Source: Arabidopsis thaliana
Lineage: Eukaryota; Streptophyta; Magnoliopsida; Brassicales; Brassicaceae
Reading direction: 5' to 3'
Assembly: GCF_000001735.4 (NCBI RefSeq)
Contig: NC_003070.9
Coordinates: 17,531,971-17,595,970, forward strand
DNA: 64,000 bases
The position numbers and the translations under genes were made by a program. Below, one piece after another: positions 12,931-24,803 of this stretch. The notes beneath the pieces were generated by a model. The model saw nothing but the letters and a program-made list of their open reading frames with translations, was not told where the DNA came from and did no database searches. How positions within the stretch are numbered: the first letter of the stretch is position 1; every line of letters begins with the position of its first letter.

Positions 12931-14383
12931 AACCTGAAATGATTATGATACATTGCAACACACCGAAATTTAATTAGCCCACGATATATCATAAACAAAT
13001 TTTTTTCACACAATTTTAACTAAATCAACTTGTTTCGACATGTCAAAATATCATAATAAGGTTTTAATCCTTGTTGTAGTACCAAAATAATAATATTTAT
13101 AATTTATATTAAAATATATCTCTTCGAGAGTCAAATGAATTTATTCCAATTACTGTAAATAGTATATTATTTTAGAAAAACATGAGACTTTAAATGTATA
13201 TAAGCTAGTGATATGCATATTATTTGTCAAAATTTGAATTTGTCATAGGTAAAAAAATATTTTTTGATTCAAATATGGGATGTGATCTAAATATAATAAC
13301 AATAAAGATTTTTTCCAAAAATATTCTTTTGAATATATAGTAGATTTTACTGAAACAATGATAGGCAAAAAATATTATTTAAATATTATGAATTATAATT
13401 CAACATTTTCTACTCCAAACTTTTCTTATAATATATCTTACCATCTAAGTTCATTTGAAGTTCAAATTGTATTGACGTTATCTAGGCAAAAATATTAATT
13501 ACTTGTATTTTATTCCTCTTTTTGTCCAAAATACATTTATAAACCTTAATCTTTAATTTCCCTAACTATGATTTCATATAGTTAATCTCATTGTGATTTA
13601 TACATAACTCCATTGGAATCTATTGGATTCATGCTCCACCAGTTCTTACACTTGAATTGCAAAAAATTATCAAAACAATCATTAAAACATATTTTTCTGT
13701 ATGCAATTATTTATTTTAAGTTTAATAAGACAAAATTTCATGTTTTCCTAAATTTTCTATTCACTACAATAATATCATGTTCACGATTCGATTTCAAATG
13801 TATCTATCATAAAGTTTGAAAATAAAAGATTTTACGCACCAAAAGCCCGTTAACTTTTATCTTAAATTTACATGACAATATTAAGAAAATAATTAATAAA
13901 GTTATTATCTCTTCTATGAAATGGCTCGTTTGAACAATAATTTAATAACGATTGACAAAAAAGAAGAAGTTATTATCTCTTTTATTATTTGAGCACAAAT
14001 ATAGCAAAGGTATTCATCGATTAACTAGGTTTTGATTTCTCACTTCAACAATTAACATACAAGATCCTAGAGTTATTCAGGAGTTCTTAAGTCTTTTTTT
14101 GATATAACACCAATCCTAAATCTTCAGTTTATACACAGATCTATTAGTCTATATTTTTATCAAAAAATTTTTTAGAGAAGCTATTAAAAAAGAATCTAAT
14201 AACAACAACAAATAGTTCTGAATTTAGCGATCTGTCATATTTTGAAGGATAAAAGGAGTACATCTTTTTTAATTAAATTAAAAAACTTATTAATAAGTTG
14301 CAATAAGACAGTTACTGAGGAATAAAAATTCGGATAGAATAATAAAAACTACAAAACAAAAGATTTTGATACAACATTTATCC

Positions 14384-14575
14384 TCAATTATCATCCCATA
14401 TACTCTTCCATCGTTTTGATAGAGCCATAGTTCTCACAGTTTCGTCTAAAGGAAGTTTTAATATGATTTTACCCAAAATTTCGTTTGGGAGATCGCTAAT
14501 GCGATCTTTAGTGTTGTCTACATCAACTACAACACTTCTTCCCCGTGTATCAGACGGTGATTGCGATTTCTCCAT
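14384..14575 (-). CDS. 63-residue F-box-only open frame, unit B
   Basis: The frame starts MEKSQSPSDTRGR. The F-box follows from about residue 26 ([14 protein letters not shown]) to [12 protein letters not shown] at residue 63 and a stop. This is the N-terminus of an F-box/LRR or F-box/FBD protein; full members run to roughly 400 residues, so the substrate-binding part is missing. A TATATAAA-like box lies about 110 bases upstream. The copy in unit C differs at about nine residues without losing the frame. It could be a truncated pseudogene or a small protein able only to bind SKP1. Expression is unknown. Confidence 0.5.
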   Translation of the reverse strand: MEKSQSPSDTRGRSVVVDVDNTKDRISDLPNEILGKIILKLPLDETVRTMALSKRWKSIWDDN

Positions 14576-14686
14576 AGGTTGAATTGTTAAAGAAATATAT
14601 TTTTTTATGAAGAAGAAAGAAAAGAAAAGTGAAAATATTTGTTACTTTAGATTATTCATAGGTAGGAGGAACATGAGATGAGAAGG

Positions 14687-14696
14687 TTTATATATA
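14687..14696 (-). promoter_or_regulatory. TATA box upstream of the unit B F-box fragment
   Basis: The minus strand reads CATGTATATATAAACC about 110 bases before the ATG at 14575. Unit C keeps it (17832-17841). Unit A has an altered version (TATATGTAC). Confidence 0.45.
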
Positions 14697-15234
14697 CATG
14701 AGGTAGTTTGTAGTTAATTACGAGGAGATAAGATAAACTAAATATAGACCATACAATATATTTGGGTTGCTGTAAGAAAATAAAAACCAAATCAAGTAAG
14801 AATAATTATGATTCCATTTAAACAATTTGTATTCCTTTCACACTCAAAATTAGGAAAAAAGTTAACACTTTCCAACCTAAAATATATAGGGAAAATTGGC
14901 TATAAAGGATAGATACAACAACTTTTGTCCATATATACCTTTTTTGTAGATTGGTAAGAAAGATTTGAGAAAATAAATACGAGTATGCAGAATAAATTGA
15001 TACACATAATTGTAATGAGGTTTGGTCTTACAAACTATATCCATGGAATTAGAACCCGTCCAAAAACAAAACAAATATAAACAAAAGTAATTACACAATT
15101 GCAAACGCATAAATTAAATCCACCTGCTCTGATCTACCACTAAGCTAAATTACATCTGAATTTATAGTTTAGTCATGTTTTGAATAGGAGCAAGCACCTT
15201 TTTAGCCTATTATGAATAGGAAGAGTTACAAATT

Positions 15235-16175
15235 ATGTCCAACTTGACGTTATTTGTATTTAATTTTCTTGAATTTCCATTCTTGTATCATCTTCTACCA
15301 TCTTCTAGAAGGAGATATCTTGCTCTTAAAGGAATTATCCAACATCACTTGTCGATGGACTTGCTACTGAAGCTACAAGAACATGGCATGCTCGGTTATG
15401 TCATATTGGAGTTGATTCACAGAGAAGATGTTGGAGAAGTACATGAAGAAGATGATGTCATGGAGGATATCACTAAAAAAACCACGAGAATGAGGTTGGT
15501 GAAGTAATCCAAGGAGTACCACAACTGAGAAGGTCGGGTCGACAAGTAAGTCAGTCGCGGTACCTTGAAGACTATGTTATGCAGTCCCAAACAACTTATA
15601 GATTGTTCAAACAAGCTTATGTTAAAAGTAAGAGACGTCAACTTTCGACAAGTAATGAGCCAAGAGGCTAAAGATGTGCTTTAATGGTGGAAAGCATGTG
15701 AAGAGGAGTTGAATCAGTCAACAAGAACGAGATGGTTCTTTGTTGACATATTGATTCAAGTTTCTAATCGGTTTAAAAGCTTTTCAAGAGTTTGTAGAGA
15801 AGCAAGTCGGCTTGTCTATTAAAACCTTTCGTACCCATAAAGGAGGGGAGTTTACTTCAAGAGAGTTCAATCGATGTTGCATAGAGGAGGAATCTCTAGG
15901 TATCTAATGAAGATTCTAAATGATATGTGGGGAGAAGTCGTACGTCATTCAAAGATCATGGGACTACATCTAAAGAAACTAGATGAAGAGTCAAGAAGTA
16001 TAATCACGAGGCTGCATCTCAAGAAGGTAGATGATTGGTCAATCTTGGAATCAAGTCAGATTTTAGAGATGTTTAAACCAAGTTGGGTTTTATTAGAGAA
16101 TATCAAAAGAAGCAAGGTCATGGTATTTTGGTGTTTTGTACTAGTTATTGAAGTACAAGTAATATTTAGCTAAGA
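15235..16175 (+). mobile_element. Ty1/copia fossil fragment, unit C
   Basis: Third copy of the rearranged relic. Its first ~500 bases are nearly identical to unit B, while the later part differs by scattered substitutions. Broken and old. No LTRs. Confidence 0.65.
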
Positions 16176-17528
16176 AAGCTGAAATGAGTATGATACATTG
16201 CAACACACCGAAATTTAATTAGCCCACGATATATCATAAACAAATTTTTTTCCACACAATTTTAACTAAATCAACTTGTTTCGACATGTCAAAATATCAT
16301 AATAAGGTTTTAATCCTTGTTGTAGTACCAAAATAATAATATTTATAATTTATATTAAAATATATCTTCTCGAGGGTCAAATGAATTTATTCCAATTACT
16401 GAAAATAATTTTTGATTCAAATATGGGATGTGATCTAAATATAATAACAATAAAGATTTTTTCCAAAAAAAATCTTTTGAATATACAGTAGATTTTACTG
16501 AAACAATGATAGGCAAAAAATATTATTTAAATATTATGAATTATAATTCAACATTTTCTACTCCAAACTTTTCTTATAATATATCTTACCATCCAAGTTC
16601 ATTTGAAGTTCAAATTGTATTGACGTTATCTAGGCAAAAATATTAATTACTTGTATTTTATTGCTCTTTTTGTCCAAAATACATTTATAAACCTTAATCT
16701 TTAATTTCCCTAACTATGATTTCATATAGTTAATCTCATTGTGGTTTATACATAACTCCATTGGAATATATTGGATTCATGCTCCAACAGTTCTTACCCT
16801 TGAATTGCAATAAATTATCAAAACAATCCTTAAAAAATATTTTTCTGTATGCAATTATTTATTTTAAGTTTAATAAGACAAAATTTCATGTTTTCCTAAA
16901 TTTTCTATTCACTACAATAATATCATGTTCACGGTTCAATTTCAAATGTATGTATCATAAAGTTTGAAAATAAAAGATTTTACGCACCAAAAGCCCGTTA
17001 ACTTTTATCTTAAATTTACATGACAATAAGAAAGTAATTAATAAAGTTATTATCTCTTCTAAGAAATGGCTCGTTTGAACAATAATTTAATAACGATTGA
17101 CAAAAAAGAAGAAGTTCTTACCTCTTTTATTATTTGAGCACAAATATACCAAAGGTATTCATCGATTATCTAGGTTTTGATTTCTCACTTCAACAATTAA
17201 CATACAAGATCCTAGAGTTATTCAGGAGTTCTTAAGTCTTTTTTTTATATATCACCAACCCTAAATCTTCAGTTTATACACAGATCTATTAGTCTATATT
17301 TTTTTCAAAAATTTCTTTAGAGAAGCTATTAAAAAAGAATCTAATAACAACAACAAATAGTTCTTAATTTAGCGATCTGTCATATTTTGAAGGATAAAAA
17401 GAGTACATCTTTTTTAATTAAATTAAATAACTTATTAATAAGTTGCAATAAGACAGTTACTGAGGAATACAAATTCGGATAGAATAATAAAACCTTCAAA
17501 ACAAAAGATTTTGATACAACATTTATCC

Positions 17529-17720
17529 TCAATTATCATCCCATATACTCTTCCATCGTTTTGATAGAGCCATAATTCTCACAGCTTCGTCTAAAGGAAG
17601 TTTTACTATGATTTTACCCAAAATTCTGTTTGGGAGATCGCTAATGCGATCTTTAGTGTTGTCAACATCAACTACAACACTTCTTTTCCGTGTATCACAC
17701 GATGATTGCGATTTCTCCAT
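17529..17720 (-). CDS. 63-residue F-box-only open frame, unit C
   Basis: This is the counterpart of 14384-14575, starting MEKSQSSCDTRKR and containing [14 protein letters not shown] and [12 protein letters not shown]. It has the same length, the same stop and a retained upstream TATA box. The change of the conserved Glu in LPNEIL to Arg falls in the first F-box helix and may weaken SKP1 contact (inference). Pseudogene or small F-box protein. Confidence 0.5.
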   Translation of the reverse strand: MEKSQSSCDTRKRSVVVDVDNTKDRISDLPNRILGKIIVKLPLDEAVRIMALSKRWKSIWDDN

Positions 17721-18014
17721 GGGTTGAATTGTTAAAGGAATATATTTTTTTGTGAAGAAGAAAGAAAAGAAAAGTGAAAATATTTGTTACTTTAGATTAT
17801 TCATAGGTAGGAGGAACATGAGATGAGAACGTTTATATATACATGAGGTAGTTTGTAGTTAATTACGAGGAGATAAGATAGATTAAATATAGACATAAAA
17901 TATATTTGACTTGTTGTAAGAAAATAAAAACTAAATCAAGTAAAATTAACTATTATTTCATCCAAACAAATTGAATTTTTATTCCTTTCACACTCAAAAT
18001 TTGGAAAAAAATAT

Positions 18015-18092
18015 ATAGGGAAAATTGGATATGTAGGATATCTACAACAACTTTTGTCCATATATACCTTTTTAGTAGATTGGTAAGATAGG
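18015..18092 (+). repeat. GGGAAAATTGG-type end repeat (possible MULE terminus relic)
   Basis: GGGAAAATTGG followed by ATATCTACAACAACTTTTG and TCCATATATACC closes unit C. Equivalent stretches lie at 11641-11722 and 14887-14968. The GGGAAAA start resembles Mutator-like terminal inverted repeats in general. No transposase or matching target duplication was found. Confidence 0.35.
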
Positions 18093-18325
18093 TTGTTATA
18101 AAATTTTAAACCCAAATCTACCCTCATTCTCTCTCAAATGACTAAACCTACCATATATAATGTTTCTACATATTCGTCGTCGTTTGACTCCCCCGTTCTT
18201 GCATCTCTTCTTCCTACTTTCACATATTAATTCAGTCCTCCAAGCTTCAACATATATAAAGAAGAATTCATATTTTAGACCGGTTTATTTTTTTTAAGTT
18301 TCAAAACAAGATTGAGAGAAGAAAC

Positions 18326-18421
18326 ATGGAGCTTACGCCTACGACAGAGTTTCTAGCTGCAATGGCTAAGATGTCACCGCAAGATACAACCCGGAACATG
18401 CTTTCTAAACCGCTGATTTGA
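18326..18421 (+). CDS. 31-residue open frame with gene-like leader, unrecognised
   Basis: The frame MELTPTTEFLAAMAKMSPQD runs to a TGA at 18419-18421. Upstream are a CATATATAAAG TATA-like box (about 18250-18260) and a GA-rich leader, which is why I note it. Downstream DNA keeps coding-like composition to about 18540 without a continuous frame. It may be the 5' stump of a truncated gene. No family recognised. Confidence 0.3.
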   Translation: MELTPTTEFLAAMAKMSPQDTTRNMLSKPLI

Positions 18422-19218
18422 TGTTATCGATCAGTGATCACATTAAATTCACTAGCTGAATTGCGGTTTAGGGCCGCGTTTTGTTCTCATGTGATGCTCG
18501 ACGTATCGTCTAACAGAATCGAACCGTCAAATCCCTATACGTAAGTATGAAAATGGATAGAAGTAAAAAACCAAAGTAACCATTATGCTAAGTTTCTTCA
18601 AATGCAAGGAAATCAAAAAAGGTACAAGAAAAAAAAAAGTTACGTTGACGAGGTTGAAAATTTTGCAGAGTTTGATATATAAGTCCTTTCTGTTCCCTTT
18701 GTTTTAGTTTGAGAGATCCAAAAGGTGTTAGATCATGAAATTTAAAGTCACAAGAGTTTTTTCTAGAGTTACCAAATTATATCTTCTGAAATTTACTTCA
18801 AAGTGACTTTGTTTTCATGCATAGAGCATGAAATGTTCTTAGAAGGTGTTAGATCGATTAGATACAAGTTCTTGAGAACATATTATTCTTACAATCTCCA
18901 CACACCACTAATTACGTAAATGTGCATCACACCACTAATTACGTAAATGTGCATCTATTAACCAAAGGCACACATTGTGGAATAGAAGAAGAAAGAAAAA
19001 ATATAGTAAATTTTGGAGACAAATAAAAGTAAAATGACTACAAATATTGTTAAACATGGAAAAAAAGGAAAAACTAGCTGCTAGGGTTTGGACGACTTTG
19101 CTTTTAGTGTTTCTAAAATATTTAGAATACGATCTCTCAATTCTGTAAATCGTAATAAAAACAAAATAAATTACATTTAAAACGTAATCTATAATAAATA
19201 TTTAGTTTTCTTATCTAA

Positions 19219-20520
19219 CTAGATCATAACCCGTGCTGTATAGCACGGGCATTAATATTTTGTATAAATTAAATTGTATACTTTGTTTGAATTACATAAG
19301 AAATAGTATAGTATAAAAGTGATGCTATAATATTTTTCAATGTTTTTACTATTTGCATATAATGCTGCATTGAATTGACTTTTTTTAAAAATGTTATTTT
19401 TATAATAAATACAACATATGTAGTTTTAAGTAAATGTGTAAAATTTATATACAAGTTGTTTTGGTAAGAAACATGTTTCTTTTGTATTAGAGGATCTAAT
19501 TTTTGGCCTAACTTAAAATTAGTCTTTGTATAGTATTTTGGTTATACTATTTGTGGATCTAATTGGAGCCTATATTAGATTATCTTTGATAGGGCTGACG
19601 AAAAAACGGACCCGATAACCAACCCAATAATTGAACCAAAAAACAGGGTTAGGGCGAGTTAAAATTTTAGGAAATTTTCTTATTGGGTAGAGTTTTAGTA
19701 AATCCGTGTATATCCGATTGGTCCGGAAATTACTCGTTATCCAAAAAGAGTATTCAAAAACCCAAACATTAATTTAATATCCAAAATATTAATTATATTT
19801 AATCGTAATATTATCTAATTATCTAAGATTATAATTATAAGTCTAAATATGTCAATTAATTTTGGACCTAAATATCCAAAACAACTAAACTATTCAAAAA
19901 TTATTTGTTATGTTTGTCAAAATTTAGTAAAATATATTCAAATATAATTAAATTTATTAAAACTTAACAAATGTAAAAGTTTTTTTTGTTTGAAGACCCG
20001 CTATCTAAATACAAATTTCTTGTTTCTATTTTTTTGGGTATTTTTTGGGTCTATAACTTTTTATCTAAACTGACCCAAACCCAACTGGATCCGACCCAAA
20101 CCAGAACGGAATATTTAGAATTATTCTATTGGGTAGTAAATCATATACCCATTAATCCCAAACCCAAACGGGTTCTACCCGAACACGAATGGGTTACTCA
20201 TAGGCTTATATTTTAGTTAAACTAAAAACTTTTATTGTAAAGATGATTATAAATATATGATATTATTTTATTTGATTTTAAATGCATAGTAAACTGCGAG
20301 TCGTATATGTTTTGTTGATATTATTTATATTGTTTAGTGTTTAAAATTATACACTTGTATTTTGATTGTTAATTTTAGAGTTTCACCTTTAGTATACCAT
20401 CTTGTATTAATATCGATTTAACCCCGTCAATTCTAGGATTTTCCAGCTTGTATTAAAAATTGAATCACATCATACACATAAAAAAATCTAATATGTTATT
20501 AATTATTGTAGTATATAAGA
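19219..20520 (-). mobile_element. Helitron-type non-autonomous element (3' end clear, 5' end tentative)
   Basis: Read on the minus strand, a CCCGTGCT...AGCACGGG hairpin is followed 7 bases later by CTAG and then T, the Helitron 3' signature (hairpin 19231-19250, CTAG at 19219-19222). A candidate 5' end, TCTTATATACTAC on the minus strand, sits at 20520 with an A/T insertion site, but it is chosen by eye. The body contains a stretch rich in degenerate CCCAAACCC/CCCGAA words (19590-20190). No Rep/helicase coding. Confidence 0.5.
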
Positions 20521-22380
20521 TTATAAATTTTTAAAATAATATGTATGAAATTGAATATAAATATTCAAATTATGACCCATTACTCAGTAGAAAATTTTCT
20601 TAAATCTATTTTTGATCCGTTACAATATTTTTTCATGTATTGAACAGTTTATATTCGTTTTTAAAAATTCAAATTATGGCGTATGCGAAAAAACTCTAAT
20701 TATTTTTTATAACGATGATATTAATTTTTCGCAAAAATAGAATCATATAAAGATAAGAGGTGAACTATAATAATTAATAAAAAATTAATATGATAATTTA
20801 GATATCAAATCTAATTTGTTGATTTTAATTGGTTACTTTTTTGGAAATTAATAATGTATTTCGTTTTTTAATTAAATTTAACTAATTAAATTAGTATTTG
20901 ACTTTTTAATTTTTAAAGAGATGAATTAATTTACTCTTTAAATTTTATTTCTAATGGCATACCTATGTAATTACTTACAAAAAATAAGGTTACATTTAAA
21001 ATGTACTTCCCAAATAATATAGTAGGATTATTCACTATCTATATTCAGAGTTTTCTAAAAGTTCAAAAACTCAAATCTAGATTATGGTATAATGTCAGTT
21101 CTAAACGAAGATTACGCTTTTTAACATTAGCAAACGATGAAGTAATTCGTAGAATTGTTATTCCAAATTATTTAGTTCATAGAGTAATTCCAAGAATACG
21201 TGTTCTAAAAATTTTAGAAATCGGATTTTCAGACTTTTGAATTATTTAGAACGAAAAAAAAAATCAAAATTCGTAAAATCTTTACAAAAATGTAGAATTC
21301 ACATTCTGAATTTCGTATAACGCTAGAAAACGTGTTCTAACAAATTCATACAAACTTTATCTATTAAAAAAAATCACTCTTTTCCAATAAAATTAAAAAA
21401 AAATTACACTTCACAACATCTCCATTCTTCTATATTTACATGTTAGAGTGAATATTTGTTTTGAAAACAACTTAAAATGAAGTGTAAGGGTATTTTAGTC
21501 CAAATTGACATTTTTACCAAAAAAAAATAGATGGACAATTTTTTTTGTAAATATCTTTTTAGTAAATATTAAATCTGTGTAGCCAAACGCTAGTTTTAAT
21601 GGTTAGGTTTTTCAAGTGTTATTTACAAATAAAGTTAGCAAAAAATATCACTAAAAATAAAGATTTAGATATATGAGCCAAAACTTCCTTGATTTCTTAC
21701 ACATGAAGAAGGAGATATATTGCATGAGTTGGAACTATATATGTGTAATCTTATTTATCAAATTATTCAACCAAAAATTAAAATATTTGAAAGAAAATTT
21801 TTATTTAAAAATATAACTTGAATTGAAACTTCAATTTATAGTAACTACTACATGGCAGTGGAAATACAACTCTATAATTTGTGTAGCATATCTCGAAGAA
21901 AAGTCTATTATCGAGTGAAACTACAACTATATAACATAATCAAAAAGAAAAATAAGTTTGAGACTTGATCAATTGAATTAAATGATTTTAACCCAAACAA
22001 AATTGTACAAACAACATATTTAAAATACACTTAAGCTTTTTTAATAAGACTATGTTTATGTCACATCACAAAATTAACATTTCAAATAACAAAAAAAAGG
22101 TACATTAACGAGTAAAGTCATGTTATTTAAGTATTTGATGTGTAAGTATTATGAGAAAAAACAATAATATTTTCATGTAGAAGCTTCTTAATCGCAGTTG
22201 GACTTTTTAAAATAGTGGACTATGTTATTTTCAAAAGTAATCATAATGGTAGTCAAAAGAAATAATCATAATGTATAACTACAAATGAGATATAACATTA
22301 ATGGTAGTCAAATTTTCTAAAATATTTTATAATTTAGTCCATAATTTTTACCAGGGTCATAATATAAAATAAATATACTT
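20521..22380. other. AT-rich gene-free stretch
   Basis: Extremely AT-rich. A 79-codon open frame at 21001-21240 has the Lys/Ile/Phe-rich composition expected from random AT-rich DNA and is not called. The only structured item is the end repeat at 21480-21580. Confidence 0.6.
21480..21580 (-). repeat. inverted copy of the TTGTCCATCTAT-type end repeat
   Basis: The minus strand reads ATATTTACAAA...ATTGTCCATCTATTT, matching the plus-strand repeat at 25758-25850 and more loosely the ends at 11641, 14887 and 18015. It is a dispersed family, probably a DNA-transposon end. Confidence 0.4.
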
Positions 22381-22423
22381 GATTCTCTACTACCCGAACT
22401 CCATAACAGTTTGGGGTTCTTGA

Positions 22424-22681
22424 TTCTCTAGTACTACCACTGTAGATGCTCAGCTCGAGCACGACAAATCTGGTACCACTATTTTACTTGATATTCGCTG
22501 GCTTCTGCTCGACATCACAAGAGAAAACACAAGGGAAGAATATGCCCTTATTGAGAAAACTCAAGGGAAAAAACTCAACTTTATTGAGAAAGTGGGGAAG
22601 GTTGTGATGGAAGAGATTCAAAAAATGAGTAGCACCCTAACTACTTATATGAGCTTTAACGGCTCATTGATCAACATTTGA
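22424..22681 (+). pseudogene. open frame of coding-like composition without a start, unrecognised
   Basis: An 85-codon frame with balanced residue use (AQLEHDKSGTTILLDIRWL, later EYALIEKTQGKKLNFIEK) stands out from the AT-rich surroundings. It has no ATG and stops at 22679-22681. A second short frame follows 22 bases later (22704-22829). The helical, charged text recalls a small lumenal or mitochondrial helical-bundle protein, but I cannot name a family. Likely a gene fragment. Confidence 0.35.
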
Positions 22682-22703
22682 TATTATTAAATCATCTTCG
22701 TCA

Positions 22704-22829
22704 ATGGATGATTTGGCAGCTAACTGCGCTCACTATAATTTACCGGCGATTGTTCCTCATTTGCCGCCAGGATTAGCTCCAGCTCATTTCGCCTATTTGT
22801 CTACGATTGGAGCTACTTTCAGATATTAG
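22704..22829 (+). CDS. 41-residue open frame, unrecognised
   Basis: MDDLAANCAHYNLPAIVPHL continues with a Pro-rich LPPGLAPAHF and ends ATFRY at TAG. Its composition is gene-like for such AT-rich DNA. With the preceding 22424-22681 fragment it may be one broken gene in a shifted frame. No promoter or family recognised. Confidence 0.25.
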   Translation: MDDLAANCAHYNLPAIVPHLPPGLAPAHFAYLSTIGATFRY

Positions 22830-22949
22830 GATTTCATGGATATTTTAGATATTTTTGGATATTTAATCTACTTTTAAATAGAAATATTCAAGATTTCTAG
22901 ATATTTTGTGTACTTTCAAATAGTTTAGTTATAAAAAATTTGATATTTG

Positions 22950-23100
22950 GGAACTTTGGGTAATCCGAATCCAAATCCGAAATATTATTGTTGAACCCGA
23001 TTGGAACCCAAATGACTTATATACCTCTAAATCCGAAAACCCAAAAATCCAAAATATTCTATCCGAATCTGAACGGATACCTGAACGCCTACTCTGAAGC
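22950..23100. repeat. degenerate CCGAA/CCAAA-word stretch
   Basis: Runs of AATCCGAATCCAAATCCGAA-like text, similar to 19590-20190. Probably another copy of the same dispersed repeat. No coding. Confidence 0.45.
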
Positions 23101-23118
23101 ATTAACATTAACGTTCTA

Positions 23119-23765
23119 AGAGCATCTCCAACCATGACCATCATTTTAAGGATGAGAAACCTTCAAAATGAGGGTTTAAGGGTCACTTGCTCCAACAACA
23201 TACCCGCAAATATATTTCTAAAATTTGTTTATATTTACATTCTAGTCCTCAATATTAACAATAATGTTTTATAATGATAAAAGTTTATATAAAAAAAATA
23301 GAAAACATACATTTCAAAAATATTATGTCAAACAATATTAGAAAAACAAAACTTCACAAGTTACTACAAAATTATATATAAATTAGAAAAAATATAAAAT
23401 AAAACTCGTGTGTTCATGTTTATAATTATTATTGAAATGTTAATTATAATGTGTATTAAATTGTTCAGTGTGATATCATTGTTGTATAAAATTTGTTTTG
23501 AAACATTATATCTTTTATGTTTTAATAATTTCAATTTTAAATTTCAATGTATTTGAATTATATGGTTATATTTGAAATAATTGAACTAAATATAACTATT
23601 TGTAAAATATATAAATTATAAAGACTAAAATGAAATATAAGAAAGATTTTAAGGGTATTTGAGGTTGTACTATTCACACCCTAAAAAAATAAAGGGTTGA
23701 GGGCTTGTTAGAGTTCAAAAAGCCCTCAAATTTAAGGATTTGAGGTGTTGTTGAAGGGTTGCACA
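23119..23765. mobile_element. candidate non-autonomous DNA transposon (GAGCATCTCCAAC type)
   Basis: The left side reads AGAGCATCTCCAACCATGACC, a word often found at plant MITE ends and seen again at 28893. The right side carries the partly complementary GGTGTTGTTGAAGGGTTG with internal CCCTCAAAT...ATTTGAGG pairing. The interior is non-coding and AT-rich. Ends are degraded and no clean target duplication is visible. Confidence 0.35.
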
Positions 23766-24258
23766 CGCTTCTCTTCCTTCATTCTCAGTAGGTTACCGTC
23801 CTTGGAACCAATGCCTAAGATTTGCCCTTGCGGTCTGGCCTTAGTCTAAAGACTTATAAACTGTTTGATTTCATTTTGAATTTACTAAACACAATCGAAC
23901 TAAACAAATAAAACGTACTATTTTTTAAAAATATTTTAGTTACATCTTTATATTTAAAATAATTTAATCATTTTATGTAAGTATAATAAAACAAACAAAA
24001 AAATGTATAATATAACAAAATTATTCTTTATTGTACTCACTTAAAAACGTTTAACTAAAATAGAAATGATTCAGAAACGAAAACAAAAATCAAACCAAAT
24101 GCAAAAGTAAACCGTATTTTCTTTCGATTTTAGTGTCCCGTATATAAAACCAATAAAATTAGAAACCTGAACCAAACCGTAAACTTGATTGCCCCTCAAT
24201 ATAAGGACAAGGATTAGTCGAGTTATGTAAACATAAAAGATTTGTGTCAGAAAAACTA

Positions 24259-24457
24259 CAGTATAAATTCTATAAATTAATACTCTATAAATTAATAACT
24301 TTTATAAATTAATAAATTCTTTCGGTCCCGAGTTAGGACCAGTGTAAAATGTGACACAAATCGATAAATTAATAAAATAATAATTTTTTTGAAAGTCCTA
24401 TGTAAATATATGGTCTCATCAATATCATAAATTAATAATTGTATAAATATATATATA

Positions 24458-24493
<36 letters not shown>

Positions 24494-24803
24494 AAAAAAA
24501 TTCTTTATAATATTTTTTTGCTTAAATTCATATTTGTTCTTTGTTTGACTATAGTTTTCATATTTTACTGTATCAAAATTTTTGGTGTTATTTTCTAAAC
24601 ATTATTATTATGTTTTACTTGTAACTGATTTTAGAAAGATATTTTCTACAAAGAAAGAAATCTTATAGAAATTTTTTAAAAATTTACCAAATTAGGAAAA
24701 TCTCTTTATATATTTATTATTAATTTATCGATAAATTAATACCTCTCTAAATTAATAAAATTTTGCAGTCCCAACATTATTAATTTATAGAGGTTTTATT
24801 TAG
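24259..24803. mobile_element. Emigrant-type (pogo-like) MITE
   Basis: The left end TA-CAGTATAAATTCTATAAATT and the right end ...ATTAATTTATAGAGGTTTT mirror each other, with several further ATAAATTAATA words inside each arm. The ~545-bp length and TA flank fit the Emigrant/Lemi1 family as I recall it. There is no transposase. The right tip is degraded. A (TA)n microsatellite sits in the middle (about 24462-24490). Confidence 0.6.
24462..24490. repeat. (TA)n microsatellite
   Basis: About a dozen uninterrupted TA units inside the MITE. Confidence 0.9.

Larger units (their letters stand above)
8505..18090. repeat. three tandem copies of a ~3.25-kb segment
   Basis: Equivalent points recur at 8531, 11750 and 14996 (ATTGATACAC) and at 8696, 11989 and 15235 (ATGTCCAACTTGACG), giving periods of 3219-3293 and 3246. 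Each unit carries, in order, a copia fossil fragment, about 1.5 kb of AT-rich DNA and a minus-strand F-box fragment, then an 80-bp GGGAAAATTGG-type end. The first ~600 bases of units B and C are almost identical (several predicted frames match residue for residue). Unit A lacks about 74 bases near its start and is more diverged. This suggests stepwise duplication, with B/C exchange or duplication most recent. Confidence 0.9.

Noticed and set aside
21001-21240. 79-codon plus-strand frame
   Set aside because: Composition fits random AT-rich DNA; no promoter, homologue or domain.
22384-22396. TCTCTACTA word as a Helitron 5' end
   Set aside because: No matching hairpin-CTAG terminus found downstream at a sensible distance.
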